This document shows positions 17,114-25,866 of a DNA stretch of 64,000 bases, in pieces. Source of the DNA: Pseudonocardia sediminis (lineage in GTDB: Bacteria; Actinomycetota; Actinomycetes; Mycobacteriales; Pseudonocardiaceae). The stretch covers positions 4,772,001-4,836,000 of the forward strand of contig NZ_SHKL01000001.1 of assembly GCF_004217185.1 (NCBI RefSeq), in the 5' to 3' direction. Within the stretch, counting starts at the first letter, position 1. Every line of letters begins with the position of its first letter. The position numbers were made by a program, and so were the translations under genes. The notes under the pieces were generated by a model. It had not been told where the DNA came from. It did no database searches and was given only the letters and a program-made list of their open reading frames with translations.

Positions 17114-18193
17114 ATGCGCCTCTCCCGTCTGCTCACCGCCACCACCGCCACCGCCCTGGTCGCCCTGACCGTCCTCACCGGCTGCTCGCGCGCCGAGGAG
17201 AGCGGATCGGCCCCCGCGGCGTCCGCCTCCCCCGCCGCCGAGCTGCGCCTGGGCTACTTCCCGAACATCACCCACGCACCCGCGCTGATCGGCGTGGACA
17301 AGGGCCTGTTCGCCCAGGAGCTGGGCAGCACCAAGCTCACCACCCAGACGTTCAACGCCGGACCGGAGGAGGTCAACGCGCTGCTCGGCGGGTCGCTCGA
17401 CGCCGGGTTCATCGGCTCCAGCCCGGCCATCAACGCGTTCGCCAAGTCCAACGGCGAGGCCGTCCGCCTGATCGCCGGGTCCACCTCGGCCGGCGCGCAG
17501 CTCGTCACCTCGCCCGACATCACCTCGCCCCAGCAGCTCAAGGGCAAGACCATCGCGACCCCGCAGCTGGGCAACACCCAGGACGTCGCGCTGAAGAAGT
17601 GGCTCGGCGAGCAGAAGCTCGAGATCGGGCAGGGACCGGACAAGGTCACCGTCCAGAACATCGACAACCCGCGCACGCTCGATCTGTTCAAGAAGGGCGA
17701 GGTCGCCGGCGGGTGGCTGCCCGAGCCGTGGAGCTCGCGCCTGGTCGACGCCGGGGCGAAGGTCCTCGTCGACGAGAAGAGCCTGTGGCCCGACGGCAAG
17801 TTCCCCACCACGGTGCTGATCGTGCGCACGCAGTACCTCCAGGAGCACCCGGACACCGTCGCGGCGCTGCTGCGCGGCGAGCAGAAGGCGATCGACTTCG
17901 CGAACAGCCGGCGCGACGAGGCCAAGACCGTCGCCAACGGCGCGATCAAGAAGCTGACGAACTCGGCCCTGGCCCCGGCCGTGCTGGACCGGGCCTTCTC
18001 CGAGCTGCAGTTCGACAACGACCCGCTCGCGGCCACGTTCCCGCAGCTGGCCAAGGACAGCGTCACCGCGGGCGCGTCCAAGACCGAGGCGAACCTGCAG
18101 GGATTCATCGACGTCACCGCATTGAACACCGTCCGCGAGGCGGACGGGAAGCCGGCCGTCGACGCGGCCGGACTCGACAAGAAGCAGGGGTGA
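17114..18193 (+). CDS. ssuA: Aliphatic sulfonate ABC transporter, substrate-binding lipoprotein
   Basis: 359-residue extracytoplasmic solute receptor. Lipobox VLTGC at about residues 22-26 marks a lipoprotein; the mature part begins with ELRLGYFPNITHAPALIGVDKG, the NMT1/SsuA fold signature, and has FIGSSPAINAF and WLPEPWSS in the ligand cleft. First gene of an importer operon with ATPase and permease, placed as in streptomycete sulfate/sulfonate clusters. Precise ligand (alkanesulfonate, taurine or other organosulfur) is inferred. Confidence 0.88.
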   Translation: MRLSRLLTATTATALVALTVLTGCSRAEESGSAPAASASPAAELRLGYFPNITHAPALIGVDKGLFAQELGSTKLTTQTFNAGPEEVNALLGGSLDAGFIGSSPAINAFAKSNGEAVRLIAGSTSAGAQLVTSPDITSPQQLKGKTIATPQLGNTQDVALKKWLGEQKLEIGQGPDKVTVQNIDNPRTLDLFKKGEVAGGWLPEPWSSRLVDAGAKVLVDEKSLWPDGKFPTTVLIVRTQYLQEHPDTVAALLRGEQKAIDFANSRRDEAKTVANGAIKKLTNSALAPAVLDRAFSELQFDNDPLAATFPQLAKDSVTAGASKTEANLQGFIDVTALNTVREADGKPAVDAAGLDKKQG

Positions 18194-18202
18194 TCGGCTT
18201 CC

Positions 18203-18979
18203 ATGACCGTGACACAGGAACGGTCCGGCACGGCTCGGGCCGGGACGCCGACCGTGACGCTGTCCGGCGTCGGTAAGACGTTCGGGCACGGCGAGTCCGC
18301 CGTCACCGCCCTGCGGGAGATCGACCTGCAGGTGCGGCCCGGCGAGTTCGTCTGCCTGCTCGGGGCCTCGGGCTGCGGGAAGTCGACGCTGCTCAACCTC
18401 GTCGCCGGTCTCGACGAGCCCACCGCGGGCACGCTCGAGCGCGCGACCGGGCAGCCGTCGTTCATGTTCCAGGAGTCGGCGCTGCTGCCCTGGCTGACGG
18501 CCGGGCGCAACGTCGAGCTGCCGCTGCGCCTCGCCGGGTACTCCCGGGGCGACCGCCGTCGCCGCGCCGAGGAGCTGCTGAGCCTGGTCCGTCTCGACGG
18601 TCTCGGGGACAAGCGTCCGCACGAGCTCTCCGGCGGCATGCGCCAGCGGGTCGCGCTGGCCCGTGCCCTGGCCGCCGCGACCGGCGAGGCCGAGGGCGTC
18701 CCCGGACTGCTGCTGATGGACGAGCCGTTCGCCGCCCTGGACGCGATCACCCGTGACGTCCTGCAGGGCGAGCTCGTCCGCGTCTGGGAGGAGACCGGGA
18801 TCTCGATCCTGTTCGTCACCCACGACGTGCGCGAGGCGGTGCGGCTCGGGCAGAGGGTGGTGCTGTTGTCGTCGCGTCCGGGCACGATCGTCGACGAGTG
18901 GGACGTCGCCGCCGAGGGCGAGCAGCTGCACGACGAGATCACCGCGATGCTGCGTCACGTCATCTCCAGCCATGCCTGA
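18203..18979 (+). CDS. ssuB: Aliphatic sulfonate ABC transporter, ATP-binding protein
   Basis: 258-residue importer ATPase with Walker A GASGCGKST, signature LSGGMRQRVALARAL, Walker B LLLMDEPFAALD and H-loop THDVREAV, closely of the SsuB/TauB/NrtD type. ATG start ten bases after the binding-protein stop; its 3' end overlaps the permease start by eight bases. Confidence 0.92.
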   Translation: MTVTQERSGTARAGTPTVTLSGVGKTFGHGESAVTALREIDLQVRPGEFVCLLGASGCGKSTLLNLVAGLDEPTAGTLERATGQPSFMFQESALLPWLTAGRNVELPLRLAGYSRGDRRRRAEELLSLVRLDGLGDKRPHELSGGMRQRVALARALAAATGEAEGVPGLLLMDEPFAALDAITRDVLQGELVRVWEETGISILFVTHDVREAVRLGQRVVLLSSRPGTIVDEWDVAAEGEQLHDEITAMLRHVISSHA

Positions 18980-19877
18980 GCAGGGCCCCGTCGCGACCGG
19001 GTCCCGGCCGGAGGCGCCCGATCAGGACGTCGCCTCCACGCTGGCCGGTCTGGACGCCCTGGACACCCCGACCGAGCGCCGGGTGCCGTGGTGGCGCCGG
19101 GCGATCGCCGTCGGGGTCCCGCCGCTGGTCGCGCTGATCCTGTTCGTCGCGCTCTGGCAGCTCGTCTGGGCCTCGGCGATCACCGACGAGTTCAAGGTGC
19201 CGGCACCGGTGACGGTGTGGGACGCGTTCGGCGCCGTCGTCGTGGACGGGTCGGTGTTCTCGATCCTCTGGACCTCGATCAGCCGCGCGTTCCTCGGCTT
19301 CCTGGTCGCCCTGCTGATCGCGACCCCGCTCGGGCTGCTGGTGGCGAAGGTGCCGGTCGTGCGGGCCGCGATCGGGCCGCTGCTGTCCGGGATGCAGAGC
19401 CTGCCGTCGGTGGCCTGGGTGCCGGCCGCGATCCTCTGGTTCGGGCTGACCGACGCCACGATCTACTTCGTGGTGCTCCTCGGCTCGGTCCCGTCGATCG
19501 CGAACGGGCTCGTCGCGGGCATCGACCAGATCCCGCCGATCCTGCCCCGGGTCGGTCAGGTGCTGGGCGCGCGCGGGCTGACGAACGCGCGCTACATCCT
19601 GCTCCCGGCCGCGCTGCCCGGCTACATCGCCGGGTGCAAGCAGGGCTGGGCGTTCTCCTGGCGCTCGCTGATGGCCGCGGAGATCATCGCCGCCGGGCCG
19701 CTGCTCGGGATCGGCCTGGGCGCCTACCTCAAACAGGGCAGCGACCTCAACGACATGCCGACGGTGATCGCGGCGATCTTCCTGATCCTGTTCGTCGGGA
19801 TCGCGATCGAGCTGCTGGTGTTCCGCCCGGTCGAGCGCCGGGTGCTGCGCGCCCGCGGTCTGGCGATCGGCAAGTAG
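18972..19877 (+). CDS. ssuC: Aliphatic sulfonate ABC transporter, permease protein
   Basis: 301-residue inner-membrane permease with six hydrophobic segments after a ~40-residue hydrophilic N-terminus. The EAA-type loop ARGLTNARYILLPAALPGYIAGCKQGWAFSW is the family signature for contact with the ATPase. ATG 18972 lies inside the end of ssuB (eight-base overlap). A strong palindromic terminator follows. Confidence 0.92.
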   Translation: MPEQGPVATGSRPEAPDQDVASTLAGLDALDTPTERRVPWWRRAIAVGVPPLVALILFVALWQLVWASAITDEFKVPAPVTVWDAFGAVVVDGSVFSILWTSISRAFLGFLVALLIATPLGLLVAKVPVVRAAIGPLLSGMQSLPSVAWVPAAILWFGLTDATIYFVVLLGSVPSIANGLVAGIDQIPPILPRVGQVLGARGLTNARYILLPAALPGYIAGCKQGWAFSWRSLMAAEIIAAGPLLGIGLGAYLKQGSDLNDMPTVIAAIFLILFVGIAIELLVFRPVERRVLRARGLAIGK

Positions 19878-19885
19878 ATCCCCTA

Positions 19886-19931
19886 CGCACGACGACGCCC
19901 ACCTCCCGCGGGAGGTGGGCGTCGTCGTGTG
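19886..19931. terminator. Bidirectional terminator between ssuC and the FAD protein gene
   Basis: A near-perfect palindrome with 23-base arms (22 matches; centre CCGCGG at 19906-19911) between convergent genes. Suited to stop both transcripts. Confidence 0.8.
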
Positions 19932-19937
19932 CGGGCG

Positions 19938-21908
19938 TCAGGCCGCGGTGGTGGTCCGCGCCGCGTCGGTGGCGGGCAGCGACTCCAGGACGGCGCGGGC
20001 GACGGCGTCGTTGTAGCGCAGGCTCTGCGCGTTCATCCCGGGACGGGTGAAGGCGCCCGCGACCTTGACGGTGGTGTGCGGGCCGACCGCGAACCGGCGC
20101 GGGTGCACCGTGCCGTCGGACTGCACCAGGGCGCCGTCGGCGGGCCGGACGGTGATCAGCCCGGTGTTGCGCAGGACCGTCCCGTCGTCGTCGACGAGCA
20201 CGTCCTCGATGATGTCGCCGGCCGCCACCAGGCTCGACACGAGCGCGTCCGTGCTGCGCGACGCGCTCGGGTCGGGCAGCCGGGCGTCGACGAGCACGGT
20301 GGAGGTCACGGTGTCCGCCTGACCGAGCGTGGAGCTGGTGGCCCGGAACCGGCCGTCGGCCTCGATCTCCACCGTCATCCCGGCGCCCAGGAACTCCACG
20401 AACCCGGCGCGGGACAGGGCGAGCATCTGCCGCACCCGGAAGCCGGGCGGGCCGGAGGCGACGGAGTTGAAGAAGCTCTGCCACCAGCCCATGTCCTTCG
20501 CCCGGGACCGGACCGACAGGGTCCCCGATCCGGCGAGGCGCGTCGTCTCCGAGTACACCGACAGCATCGCGACGAACGCGCCCAGGTGCGGGGTGTGGCG
20601 CTCCTCGACGTGCTGGCGCAGGTCCTCGGCGATCCGGGCGCGCACCAGCGGCTGCAGGGTCTCCATGTCCGGGGCGCTCAGGCCGTCCAGCGGGCGGTCG
20701 AGCGCGTTGAGGTCGAGCCGGTCCAGCGGGTCCGGGACCGCCTCGGAGATCAACGCCAGCATCTCCGAGGAGTCCCAGTCGAGCTCGGCGTAGCGGGACG
20801 AGAACTCCTCCCAGCCCAGCCGGACCTGCTCGGGATGGCCGTTGACGAGCTCGTGGTACCAGCCCCAGCCGATCTCCTTGGCCATCAGCGGCCAGACCTG
20901 TCCCGCCATGTCCACCGGCTCGCCGGAGCCGATCAGGGCGTCGGTGACCTCCGGGGTCAGGAACCGCGGCAGCGGCGGACGCCCGGCGAGGAGCTGGTAG
21001 TGCGTCTTGGAGTGGTAGGTCGCGCCGCGCGGGGATCCGGCGACCAGGCGTGGCTCGGCGCCCGACGGCTCGTAGCGCAGCCCGCCCGGCTCGTCCGGAG
21101 CCGGCTCGAAGTGACCGCCGCGGCCCTCGAACAGCAGCACCAGCAGGTCGACGAACGCCAGCCCGAGACCGCGGGCGAGCACCGTCTCCCCCGGCTCGAT
21201 CACCGACAGGTCCGAGTCGGTGGTCTGCTCCGGGACGAGGTAGCGCAGGCCAAGGTCGTGCGCACGATCCCGCAGCGCGCACTCGTCGTCGGTGGGGGTG
21301 GCGTCGAGGTGGCCGGAGGCGAGCACGACCGAGTCGACGCGCAGCGGCGCACCGTCGGCCAGCGTCACGACCTGCGTCCCGCCGTCGTCGACGAGGCCGG
21401 TGGCCTTCGTGCGGTGCAGGTGCACCCGCATCCCGTCCGGGGCGCGGGCGATCACGTCGCGCAGCACCTGGCAGAGGTAGTGGCTCTGCAGGCGGCGGGT
21501 CGGGAACGTCGCGGCGGTGACCTCGCGCAGCTCGGCCGCGAGCTCGTCACCGAGCTCGGCGGAGGGGTCACCGTTGTCGCGCAGGTCCTGTGCCCAGTCC
21601 CAGAACGACGGGCCGTGCACGATCGGGCCGTCGCAGACGACCGAGTCGTCGGTGTACATCGTGACGTCGGCGGCCATCGAGTTCATCGCCAGCAGCGGCG
21701 ACTGCTCGTGGCGCCAGATCCGCCCGGCACCGGCCGGGTAGGGGTCGATCAGGTGCACGTCGAGACCCGGTCCGGCGAGGGCGTCGGCGTGCAGCTCGGG
21801 AGCGCTCGCGACCAGGCGTTCCAGGATGCCGGCACCGCGTGGACCGGCACCGACGATCGCGATCGCGGTGGCACCGTCGGTGCGGCGGTGGGTGGTCGAG
21901 GGGGACAT
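19938..21908 (-). CDS. FAD/NAD(P)-binding protein (flavoprotein, function unknown)
   Basis: 656-residue flavoprotein with an N-terminal Rossmann motif IAIVGAGPRGAGILERL and the segment LLAMNSMAADVTMYTDDS seen in large FAD-NAD(P)-binding proteins of actinobacteria; a second nucleotide motif lies near ETVLARGLGLAFVDLLVLL. Start ATG 21908 fits the N-terminal fold better than the upstream ATG 21956. A leader peptide of the sulfur-linked family sits 44 bases upstream, implying co-regulation with sulfur assimilation. Substrate unknown. Confidence 0.82.
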   Translation of the reverse strand: MSPSTTHRRTDGATAIAIVGAGPRGAGILERLVASAPELHADALAGPGLDVHLIDPYPAGAGRIWRHEQSPLLAMNSMAADVTMYTDDSVVCDGPIVHGPSFWDWAQDLRDNGDPSAELGDELAAELREVTAATFPTRRLQSHYLCQVLRDVIARAPDGMRVHLHRTKATGLVDDGGTQVVTLADGAPLRVDSVVLASGHLDATPTDDECALRDRAHDLGLRYLVPEQTTDSDLSVIEPGETVLARGLGLAFVDLLVLLFEGRGGHFEPAPDEPGGLRYEPSGAEPRLVAGSPRGATYHSKTHYQLLAGRPPLPRFLTPEVTDALIGSGEPVDMAGQVWPLMAKEIGWGWYHELVNGHPEQVRLGWEEFSSRYAELDWDSSEMLALISEAVPDPLDRLDLNALDRPLDGLSAPDMETLQPLVRARIAEDLRQHVEERHTPHLGAFVAMLSVYSETTRLAGSGTLSVRSRAKDMGWWQSFFNSVASGPPGFRVRQMLALSRAGFVEFLGAGMTVEIEADGRFRATSSTLGQADTVTSTVLVDARLPDPSASRSTDALVSSLVAAGDIIEDVLVDDDGTVLRNTGLITVRPADGALVQSDGTVHPRRFAVGPHTTVKVAGAFTRPGMNAQSLRYNDAVARAVLESLPATDAARTTTAA

Positions 21909-21952
21909 GGCGAAACCTCTCGCGGAGGGGGCGGACGGGTGGCGTCGACCCC

Positions 21953-22015
21953 TCACAGATCCGCGTGCAGGCGCCCGTTGTCCACGTGCCTGCGTCGCAC
22001 GAGCCGGGTTCCCAT
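21953..22015 (-). CDS. Leader peptide upstream of the FAD protein gene (no Cys)
   Basis: 20-residue frame read on the minus strand from ATG 22015 to TGA 21953-21955, containing RRRHVDNGRLHADL. It keeps the RRxHVD core of the family but has neither Ser-Ala-x-Cys nor any cysteine. A -10 element TACAGT lies seven bases before the ATG, so transcription probably starts at or next to the start codon (leaderless). Likely regulatory. Confidence 0.65.
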   Translation of the reverse strand: MGTRLVRRRHVDNGRLHADL

Positions 22016-22071
22016 GTCTCCGACTGTAAGCGCGCCGGACCGCACCGGCCAGCGATGCGGTCCGGCGTCAC

Positions 22072-22431
22072 TCAGCTATGGACGGCCAGCACGACGTGCA
22101 GCGGGCGCGGCCCGGACGCCGTGGCGTCGACCGCGGTCTCCAGGATCGCGAGCACCGTCTCGTGCGTCGCCGGGTCCGCGGCCAACAGGTCCGCGTCCGC
22201 CCAGACCAGCTCGACCGGGCCCTCCGGCAGCCACGACAGGTCGGCCAGGCACTCGTCGAGCGCGTCGAGGTTGTGGCCGTAGTAGCCGGGGAAGCGCAGC
22301 TCCCGCCCGATCGCGGTGAGCAGCGCGGACCGGTCGGGGGCCCCGTCGACGACGCCGACGGTCGTCGCGCGCCCGCGGGCGCGGGCGGCGATCTCGTCGA
22401 CGGTGCCGGAGTCGTGGGTCAGCGCGCTCAT
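22072..22431 (-). CDS. Barstar-family ribonuclease inhibitor
   Basis: 119-residue intracellular inhibitor protein with the barstar fold signature FPGYYGHNLDALDECLADLSWLPEGPVELVW; the Asp/Glu-rich helix here is the part that plugs the RNase active site in characterised barstars. ATG overlaps the stop of the secreted RNase gene (ATGA), so the toxin-like enzyme and its inhibitor are made together. About 25 residues longer than Bacillus barstar, at the N-terminus. Confidence 0.92.
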   Translation of the reverse strand: MSALTHDSGTVDEIAARARGRATTVGVVDGAPDRSALLTAIGRELRFPGYYGHNLDALDECLADLSWLPEGPVELVWADADLLAADPATHETVLAILETAVDATASGPRPLHVVLAVHS

Positions 22432-22895
22432 CGGCTCACGTCCACGACGACGAAGCTGGAGTAGTGGTCACCGGTGTAGTAGACCTCGTCGGCCGAGCCG
22501 GTGACGATCCGCCGCGCGCCGCGGTCACTCGAACCGGGCGTCGGGACCGTGTACTCGCGGTAGTAGCCGCCCGACCTCGCCGGGAGGATGCCCTCCCGGT
22601 TCTGGAACGTGATGCCGTCGCGGGAGTAGGGGAACGGGCCGCCGCGCTGGATCAGGCGGTAGGTGTCGGTGGCCTGGGCGGGCAGGGAGCTCAGCGCGCG
22701 GACCGGGAGGCCGGAGCTCTCCCCCGGCACCGCGGACGGGGCGGTGACGGCGGCGGGTGCGGCGGCCGCGGCGGGAGCCGGGGTGGACGCGAACGCCGTC
22801 GACGGGAGGGCGGCGAGCAGCAGCGCGGCGAGGGTCGCGAGCAGGACCCTCAGGCCGGTGCGTCGGGCGGGAGCGCGGGACACGTCGGTGGTCAC
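22428..22895 (-). CDS. Secreted guanyl-specific ribonuclease (RNase Sa/barnase type)
   Basis: 155 residues with a signal peptide (LRVLLATLAALLLAALPSTAFA, cleavage likely after AFA around residue 36), a ~30-residue Ala/Pro-rich linker and a C-terminal microbial RNase domain. Catalytic residues line up with RNase Sa: E114 in YYREYTV, R125 and R129 in DRGARRIV, H144 in TGDHYSSF. GTG 22895 chosen because it immediately precedes a basic signal region. Cleaves RNA 3' of guanosine outside the cell; the neighbouring barstar protects the cytoplasm. Confidence 0.92.
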   Translation of the reverse strand: MTTDVSRAPARRTGLRVLLATLAALLLAALPSTAFASTPAPAAAAAPAAVTAPSAVPGESSGLPVRALSSLPAQATDTYRLIQRGGPFPYSRDGITFQNREGILPARSGGYYREYTVPTPGSSDRGARRIVTGSADEVYYTGDHYSSFVVVDVSR

Positions 22896-23061
22896 GTGAT
22901 CACGCTGGCACCTCACCCGATCGGGTTCCAGCACTCCGACCGACTCGCCATCCACCCGTCATCCCCCGTTCTCCGACCCGCCCGGCGGAATGGACGGGTG
23001 CGGGCACGGCGTTGTGCCGGGCATGGGCCACCGACCGCACCGCCGTCGCGCGGTGCTCGGT

Positions 23062-23142
23062 GTGACCGTCCGGGTCCCGCTGGTGGGGCGTGCCTACCTC
23101 GACCTGGGCCGGGTGTGGTCCGCGGCGTGTCCGGGTTCCTGA
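23062..23142 (+). CDS. Leader peptide upstream of the LLM monooxygenase gene
   Basis: 26-residue frame from GTG 23062 to TGA 23140-23142, 41 bases before the monooxygenase gene. Core GRAYLDLGRVWSAACPGS matches the family pattern R-x-[HY]-[VL]-D-L-x-R-x-x-S-A-x-C. Its presence supports the assignment of the downstream enzyme to sulfur scavenging. Confidence 0.7.
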   Translation: MTVRVPLVGRAYLDLGRVWSAACPGS

Positions 23143-23183
23143 GCGCCCCGACCCCCGCCACCGCACACGGAAGGACCATTCCC

Positions 23184-24284
23184 ATGCCCGTCGAGTTCCT
23201 CGGCATCGGCGCCACGCACAACGGCTCGGAGACGACGCCGCGCACCGGCCCCGCGTTCGACCCCGAGTACACCCTGGCCCTGGCCCGCGCCCACGAGGAG
23301 ACCGGCTGGGACCGCGTCCTGACCGCCTACGGCTCCGGCAGCCCGGACCCGGCGCAGGCCGCGGCCTACATCGCCGACCACACCGAGAACCTGCAGCTCC
23401 TGCTCGCGCACCGCCCGAACGTCTCGTACCCGACGTTCGCCGCGAAGACCGTCGCGACGCTGGACCAGATCAGCCGCGGGCGCCTGACCCTGCACGTGAT
23501 CACCGGCGGCAACGACCACGAGCAGCAGCGCGAGGGCGACACCCTGTCCAAGGACCAGCGCTACGCCCGCACCCGTGAGGCGATCCAGATCTACAAGAAG
23601 GCGTGGACGGAGCGGGAGCCGTTCGACTTCCACGGCGAGCACTACGACTTCTCCGACTTCGTCCTCGACGTCGAGCCGGCGCAGAAGCCGCGCCCGCGCA
23701 TCTCCTTCGGCGGGTCCTCCGCGGCGGCCTACGAGGTGGGCGCGCAGGAGGCCGACATCTACGCCCTGTGGGGCGAGCCGCTGGCCGGGACGGCCGAGCA
23801 GATCGAGACGATCACCTCGTTGGCCCGCGCCGCCGGGCGTCCGGCGCCGACGTTCCAGGTCGCGTTCCGGCCCATCCTCGGACGCACCGAGTCCGAGGCC
23901 TGGGAGAAGGCGCACGCCACCGTCGCCACGATCCGCGAGCGCACCGCGAACGGTCAGCAGCTGACGCGCCGGCACAAGCTCACGAACCCGGAGAACGCCG
24001 GCTCGCAGCGCCTGCTCTCGGTTGCCGAGAAGGGCGAGGTGCACGACCGCGCACTCTGGACGGTCACCGCGGAGGCCACCGGCGGCGCCGGCAACTCCAC
24101 CGCCCTGGTCGGGACGCCGGAGACCGTGGCCGCGGCGCTGCTGGACTACTACGACCTCGGCGTGCGGATCCTGTCGGCCCGCGGCTACGACCTCCTCGAG
24201 GACGCCAAGGAGTTCGGACGCGAGGTGATCCCCCTGGTCCGCCAGGAGGTCGCCCGTCGCGACGCCGCCGCAGCCGCGGCCTGA
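23184..24284 (+). CDS. LLM-class FMN-dependent monooxygenase, probable alkanesulfonate monooxygenase
   Basis: 366-residue TIM-barrel flavin monooxygenase. HVITGGNDHEQQREGDTLSKDQRYARTREAI-type segment (here in pieces VITGGND, EGDTLSKDQRY) and the FGGSS phosphate-binding loop are as in SsuD-like enzymes, which release sulfite from alkanesulfonates using FMNH2. The sulfur-linked leader peptide upstream and the nearby SsuABC importer favour this role; a related xenobiotic monooxygenase is the alternative. A reductase partner was not seen adjacent. Confidence 0.8.
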   Translation: MPVEFLGIGATHNGSETTPRTGPAFDPEYTLALARAHEETGWDRVLTAYGSGSPDPAQAAAYIADHTENLQLLLAHRPNVSYPTFAAKTVATLDQISRGRLTLHVITGGNDHEQQREGDTLSKDQRYARTREAIQIYKKAWTEREPFDFHGEHYDFSDFVLDVEPAQKPRPRISFGGSSAAAYEVGAQEADIYALWGEPLAGTAEQIETITSLARAAGRPAPTFQVAFRPILGRTESEAWEKAHATVATIRERTANGQQLTRRHKLTNPENAGSQRLLSVAEKGEVHDRALWTVTAEATGGAGNSTALVGTPETVAAALLDYYDLGVRILSARGYDLLEDAKEFGREVIPLVRQEVARRDAAAAAA

Positions 24285-24301
24285 CCCCACTCCGCGCGGC
24301 A

Positions 24302-24346
24302 CTCGTGGCGCTTTCGTGCGTTGCGACGACACGAAAGCGCCACGAG
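24302..24346. terminator. 17-bp perfect stem between convergent genes
   Basis: Arms 24302-24318 (CTCGTGGCGCTTTCGTG) and 24330-24346 pair perfectly around an 11-base loop. Lies between two convergent LLM-oxidoreductase genes, as expected for a two-way terminator. It shares the flanking start GCGGCACTCGTG with the hairpin at 26508-26554. Confidence 0.75.
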
Positions 24347-24354
24347 CGTGCGGG

Positions 24355-25215
24355 TCACATCTGCGCGGCGGCGGGGATGACCTCGCGGCCGAGGACGCGC
24401 AGGGGCTCGATCTCCGAGACGCCCGGCACCCAGCCGTGGACGTGCTGCACGCCGAGCTTCGCGTAGCCGGCCAGCTGCTCGACCAGGGCCTTCGGGTCGC
24501 TCGGGTCGAGCGGGGCCATGACCGTCTTCTCGACGTCGCCGTAGTCGCGGCCGACCTCCTCGCAGCGCCGGCGCAGGACGTCGAGCTTGCGCTCCAGGTC
24601 CGGCCCGCCGAACAGGTTGCAGGCCTGCGCGTACTGCGCGACCAGGCGCAGCGTCTTCTTCTCCCCGCCGCCGCCGATCAGGATCGGCGGGTGCGGCCGG
24701 GTCAGCGACTGCGGGACGTTCATGGTCCGGCCCAGCGTGTAGTGCTTCCCCTCGTACGGGCCCTCGTCGTCGCCCCACATCTGCAGGCAGATCTGCAGCG
24801 TCTCCTCCAGCCGCTCGAAACGCTCCGCGGTCGGCGGGAAGAACAGTCCCAGACCGGCCGACTCCTCGTCGTTCCAGGCGGCGCCGATACCGAGCCATGC
24901 GCGACCCTTGGACAGGACGTCCAGGGTGGTGACGAGCTTGGCCAGCATCCCCGGGTCGCGGTAGGTGACGCCGGTGACCCAGGTCAGCAGGTCGACCTTC
25001 TCGGTGCGGGCCGCGAGGTAGCCCAGCGTCGTGTACGCCTCGAGCATGTCGTTTTCGATCGGCCCCACCGGGCGGATCTGCCAGACGTGGTCCATGACAC
25101 TGACGCGGGCGAACCCCTCCTCCTCCGCGGCGGCGGCGATCCGGCTGAGGTCGTCGGCCAGGCCCGCCGGGCCGCTGGGGTAGGTGAAGTCCGCGATGTG
25201 CAGTCCGATCTTCAC
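24355..25215 (-). CDS. LLM-class F420-dependent oxidoreductase
   Basis: 286-residue TIM-barrel oxidoreductase of the luciferase-like family. N-terminus MKIGLHIADFTYPSGPAGLADDLSRIAAAAEEEGFARVSV (first strand and helix), GIGAAWNDEES and PPILIGGGGEKKTLRLVAQYA are typical of the actinobacterial F420-dependent subgroup. ATG start at 25215. Substrate unknown; convergent with the monooxygenase gene. No leader peptide of the sulfur family was found upstream. Confidence 0.82.
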   Translation of the reverse strand: MKIGLHIADFTYPSGPAGLADDLSRIAAAAEEEGFARVSVMDHVWQIRPVGPIENDMLEAYTTLGYLAARTEKVDLLTWVTGVTYRDPGMLAKLVTTLDVLSKGRAWLGIGAAWNDEESAGLGLFFPPTAERFERLEETLQICLQMWGDDEGPYEGKHYTLGRTMNVPQSLTRPHPPILIGGGGEKKTLRLVAQYAQACNLFGGPDLERKLDVLRRRCEEVGRDYGDVEKTVMAPLDPSDPKALVEQLAGYAKLGVQHVHGWVPGVSEIEPLRVLGREVIPAAAQM

Positions 25216-25580
25216 TGGTCTCTCCCGTCGGACGATGAATGCGTCGTCGTCGACGCTATCGCCGCCCCGGGGCCGTCGCCGCAGCTCAGCGTGGCCCTGC
25301 CGATCCCACCCTCACGGCCGATCCCACCCTGAGCCGATCCCACTTCTCGAACACCATCCGGACGGGTTCCACGGAGCGACGGTAGGACACCGCCGGCCAC
25401 TCGACCGCTGGTCGCAGGCGCAACATCAACGAAACACCGACCACGACCGGTCAGCGCCCGACCGCGCCCGGTCACAGTGTCCTGCGTCCCATGCGTGTTT
25501 TCCCGCGTATGGGCGACGTTGTTCGGGGGTACAACGGTCTCGTCAAGTCCGGCCCCGACAACGTTCAACGGAGAACGTCG
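25216..25580. other. Intergenic region, possible divergent promoters
   Basis: 365 bases between divergent genes. Only weak signals: an imperfect inverted repeat at 25488-25513 (CCCATGCG against GCGTATGGG) and a -10-like TACAAC just after it, both pointing to the small gene at 25581. Nothing coding seen. Confidence 0.35.
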
Positions 25581-25808
25581 ATGACACCAGAACTCACCAG
25601 ACCCGAGCCGGTACCGACCGGCCGGACGTCGGTGCAGCGGATGCTCGACTCCCTCGACGACCTCGTCCGGCGGCACCGCGCGCTGGCCGCCCGGGAGGGC
25701 GAGGACGACACCCTCCACGCCGAGCTGATCGCGGCCGAGCTGGCCCAGCAGATCGCCGTCATGCGCCGCCCGCTGCCCCGTCAGCACAATGGGTCACCGC
25801 TCCGCTGA
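25581..25808 (+). CDS. Small hypothetical helical protein
   Basis: 75 residues, mostly charged alpha-helix (RMLDSLDDLVRRHRALAAREGEDD, HAELIAAELAQQIAVMRR). ATG 25581 has a GGAGA site about eight bases upstream. No motif recognised and no homologous role inferred. Stands alone before the leader peptide/OsmC unit. Confidence 0.55.
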   Translation: MTPELTRPEPVPTGRTSVQRMLDSLDDLVRRHRALAAREGEDDTLHAELIAAELAQQIAVMRRPLPRQHNGSPLR

Positions 25809-25866
25809 GACCGGGCACACCCGGCCCCGGATGGCACCGCTGACCCGGACGCGGTTGACTTGTCCG

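Noticed and set aside
25488..25513. Operator for the small gene at 25581
   Set aside because: The repeat is imperfect and short; kept only as a weak remark in the intergenic entry.
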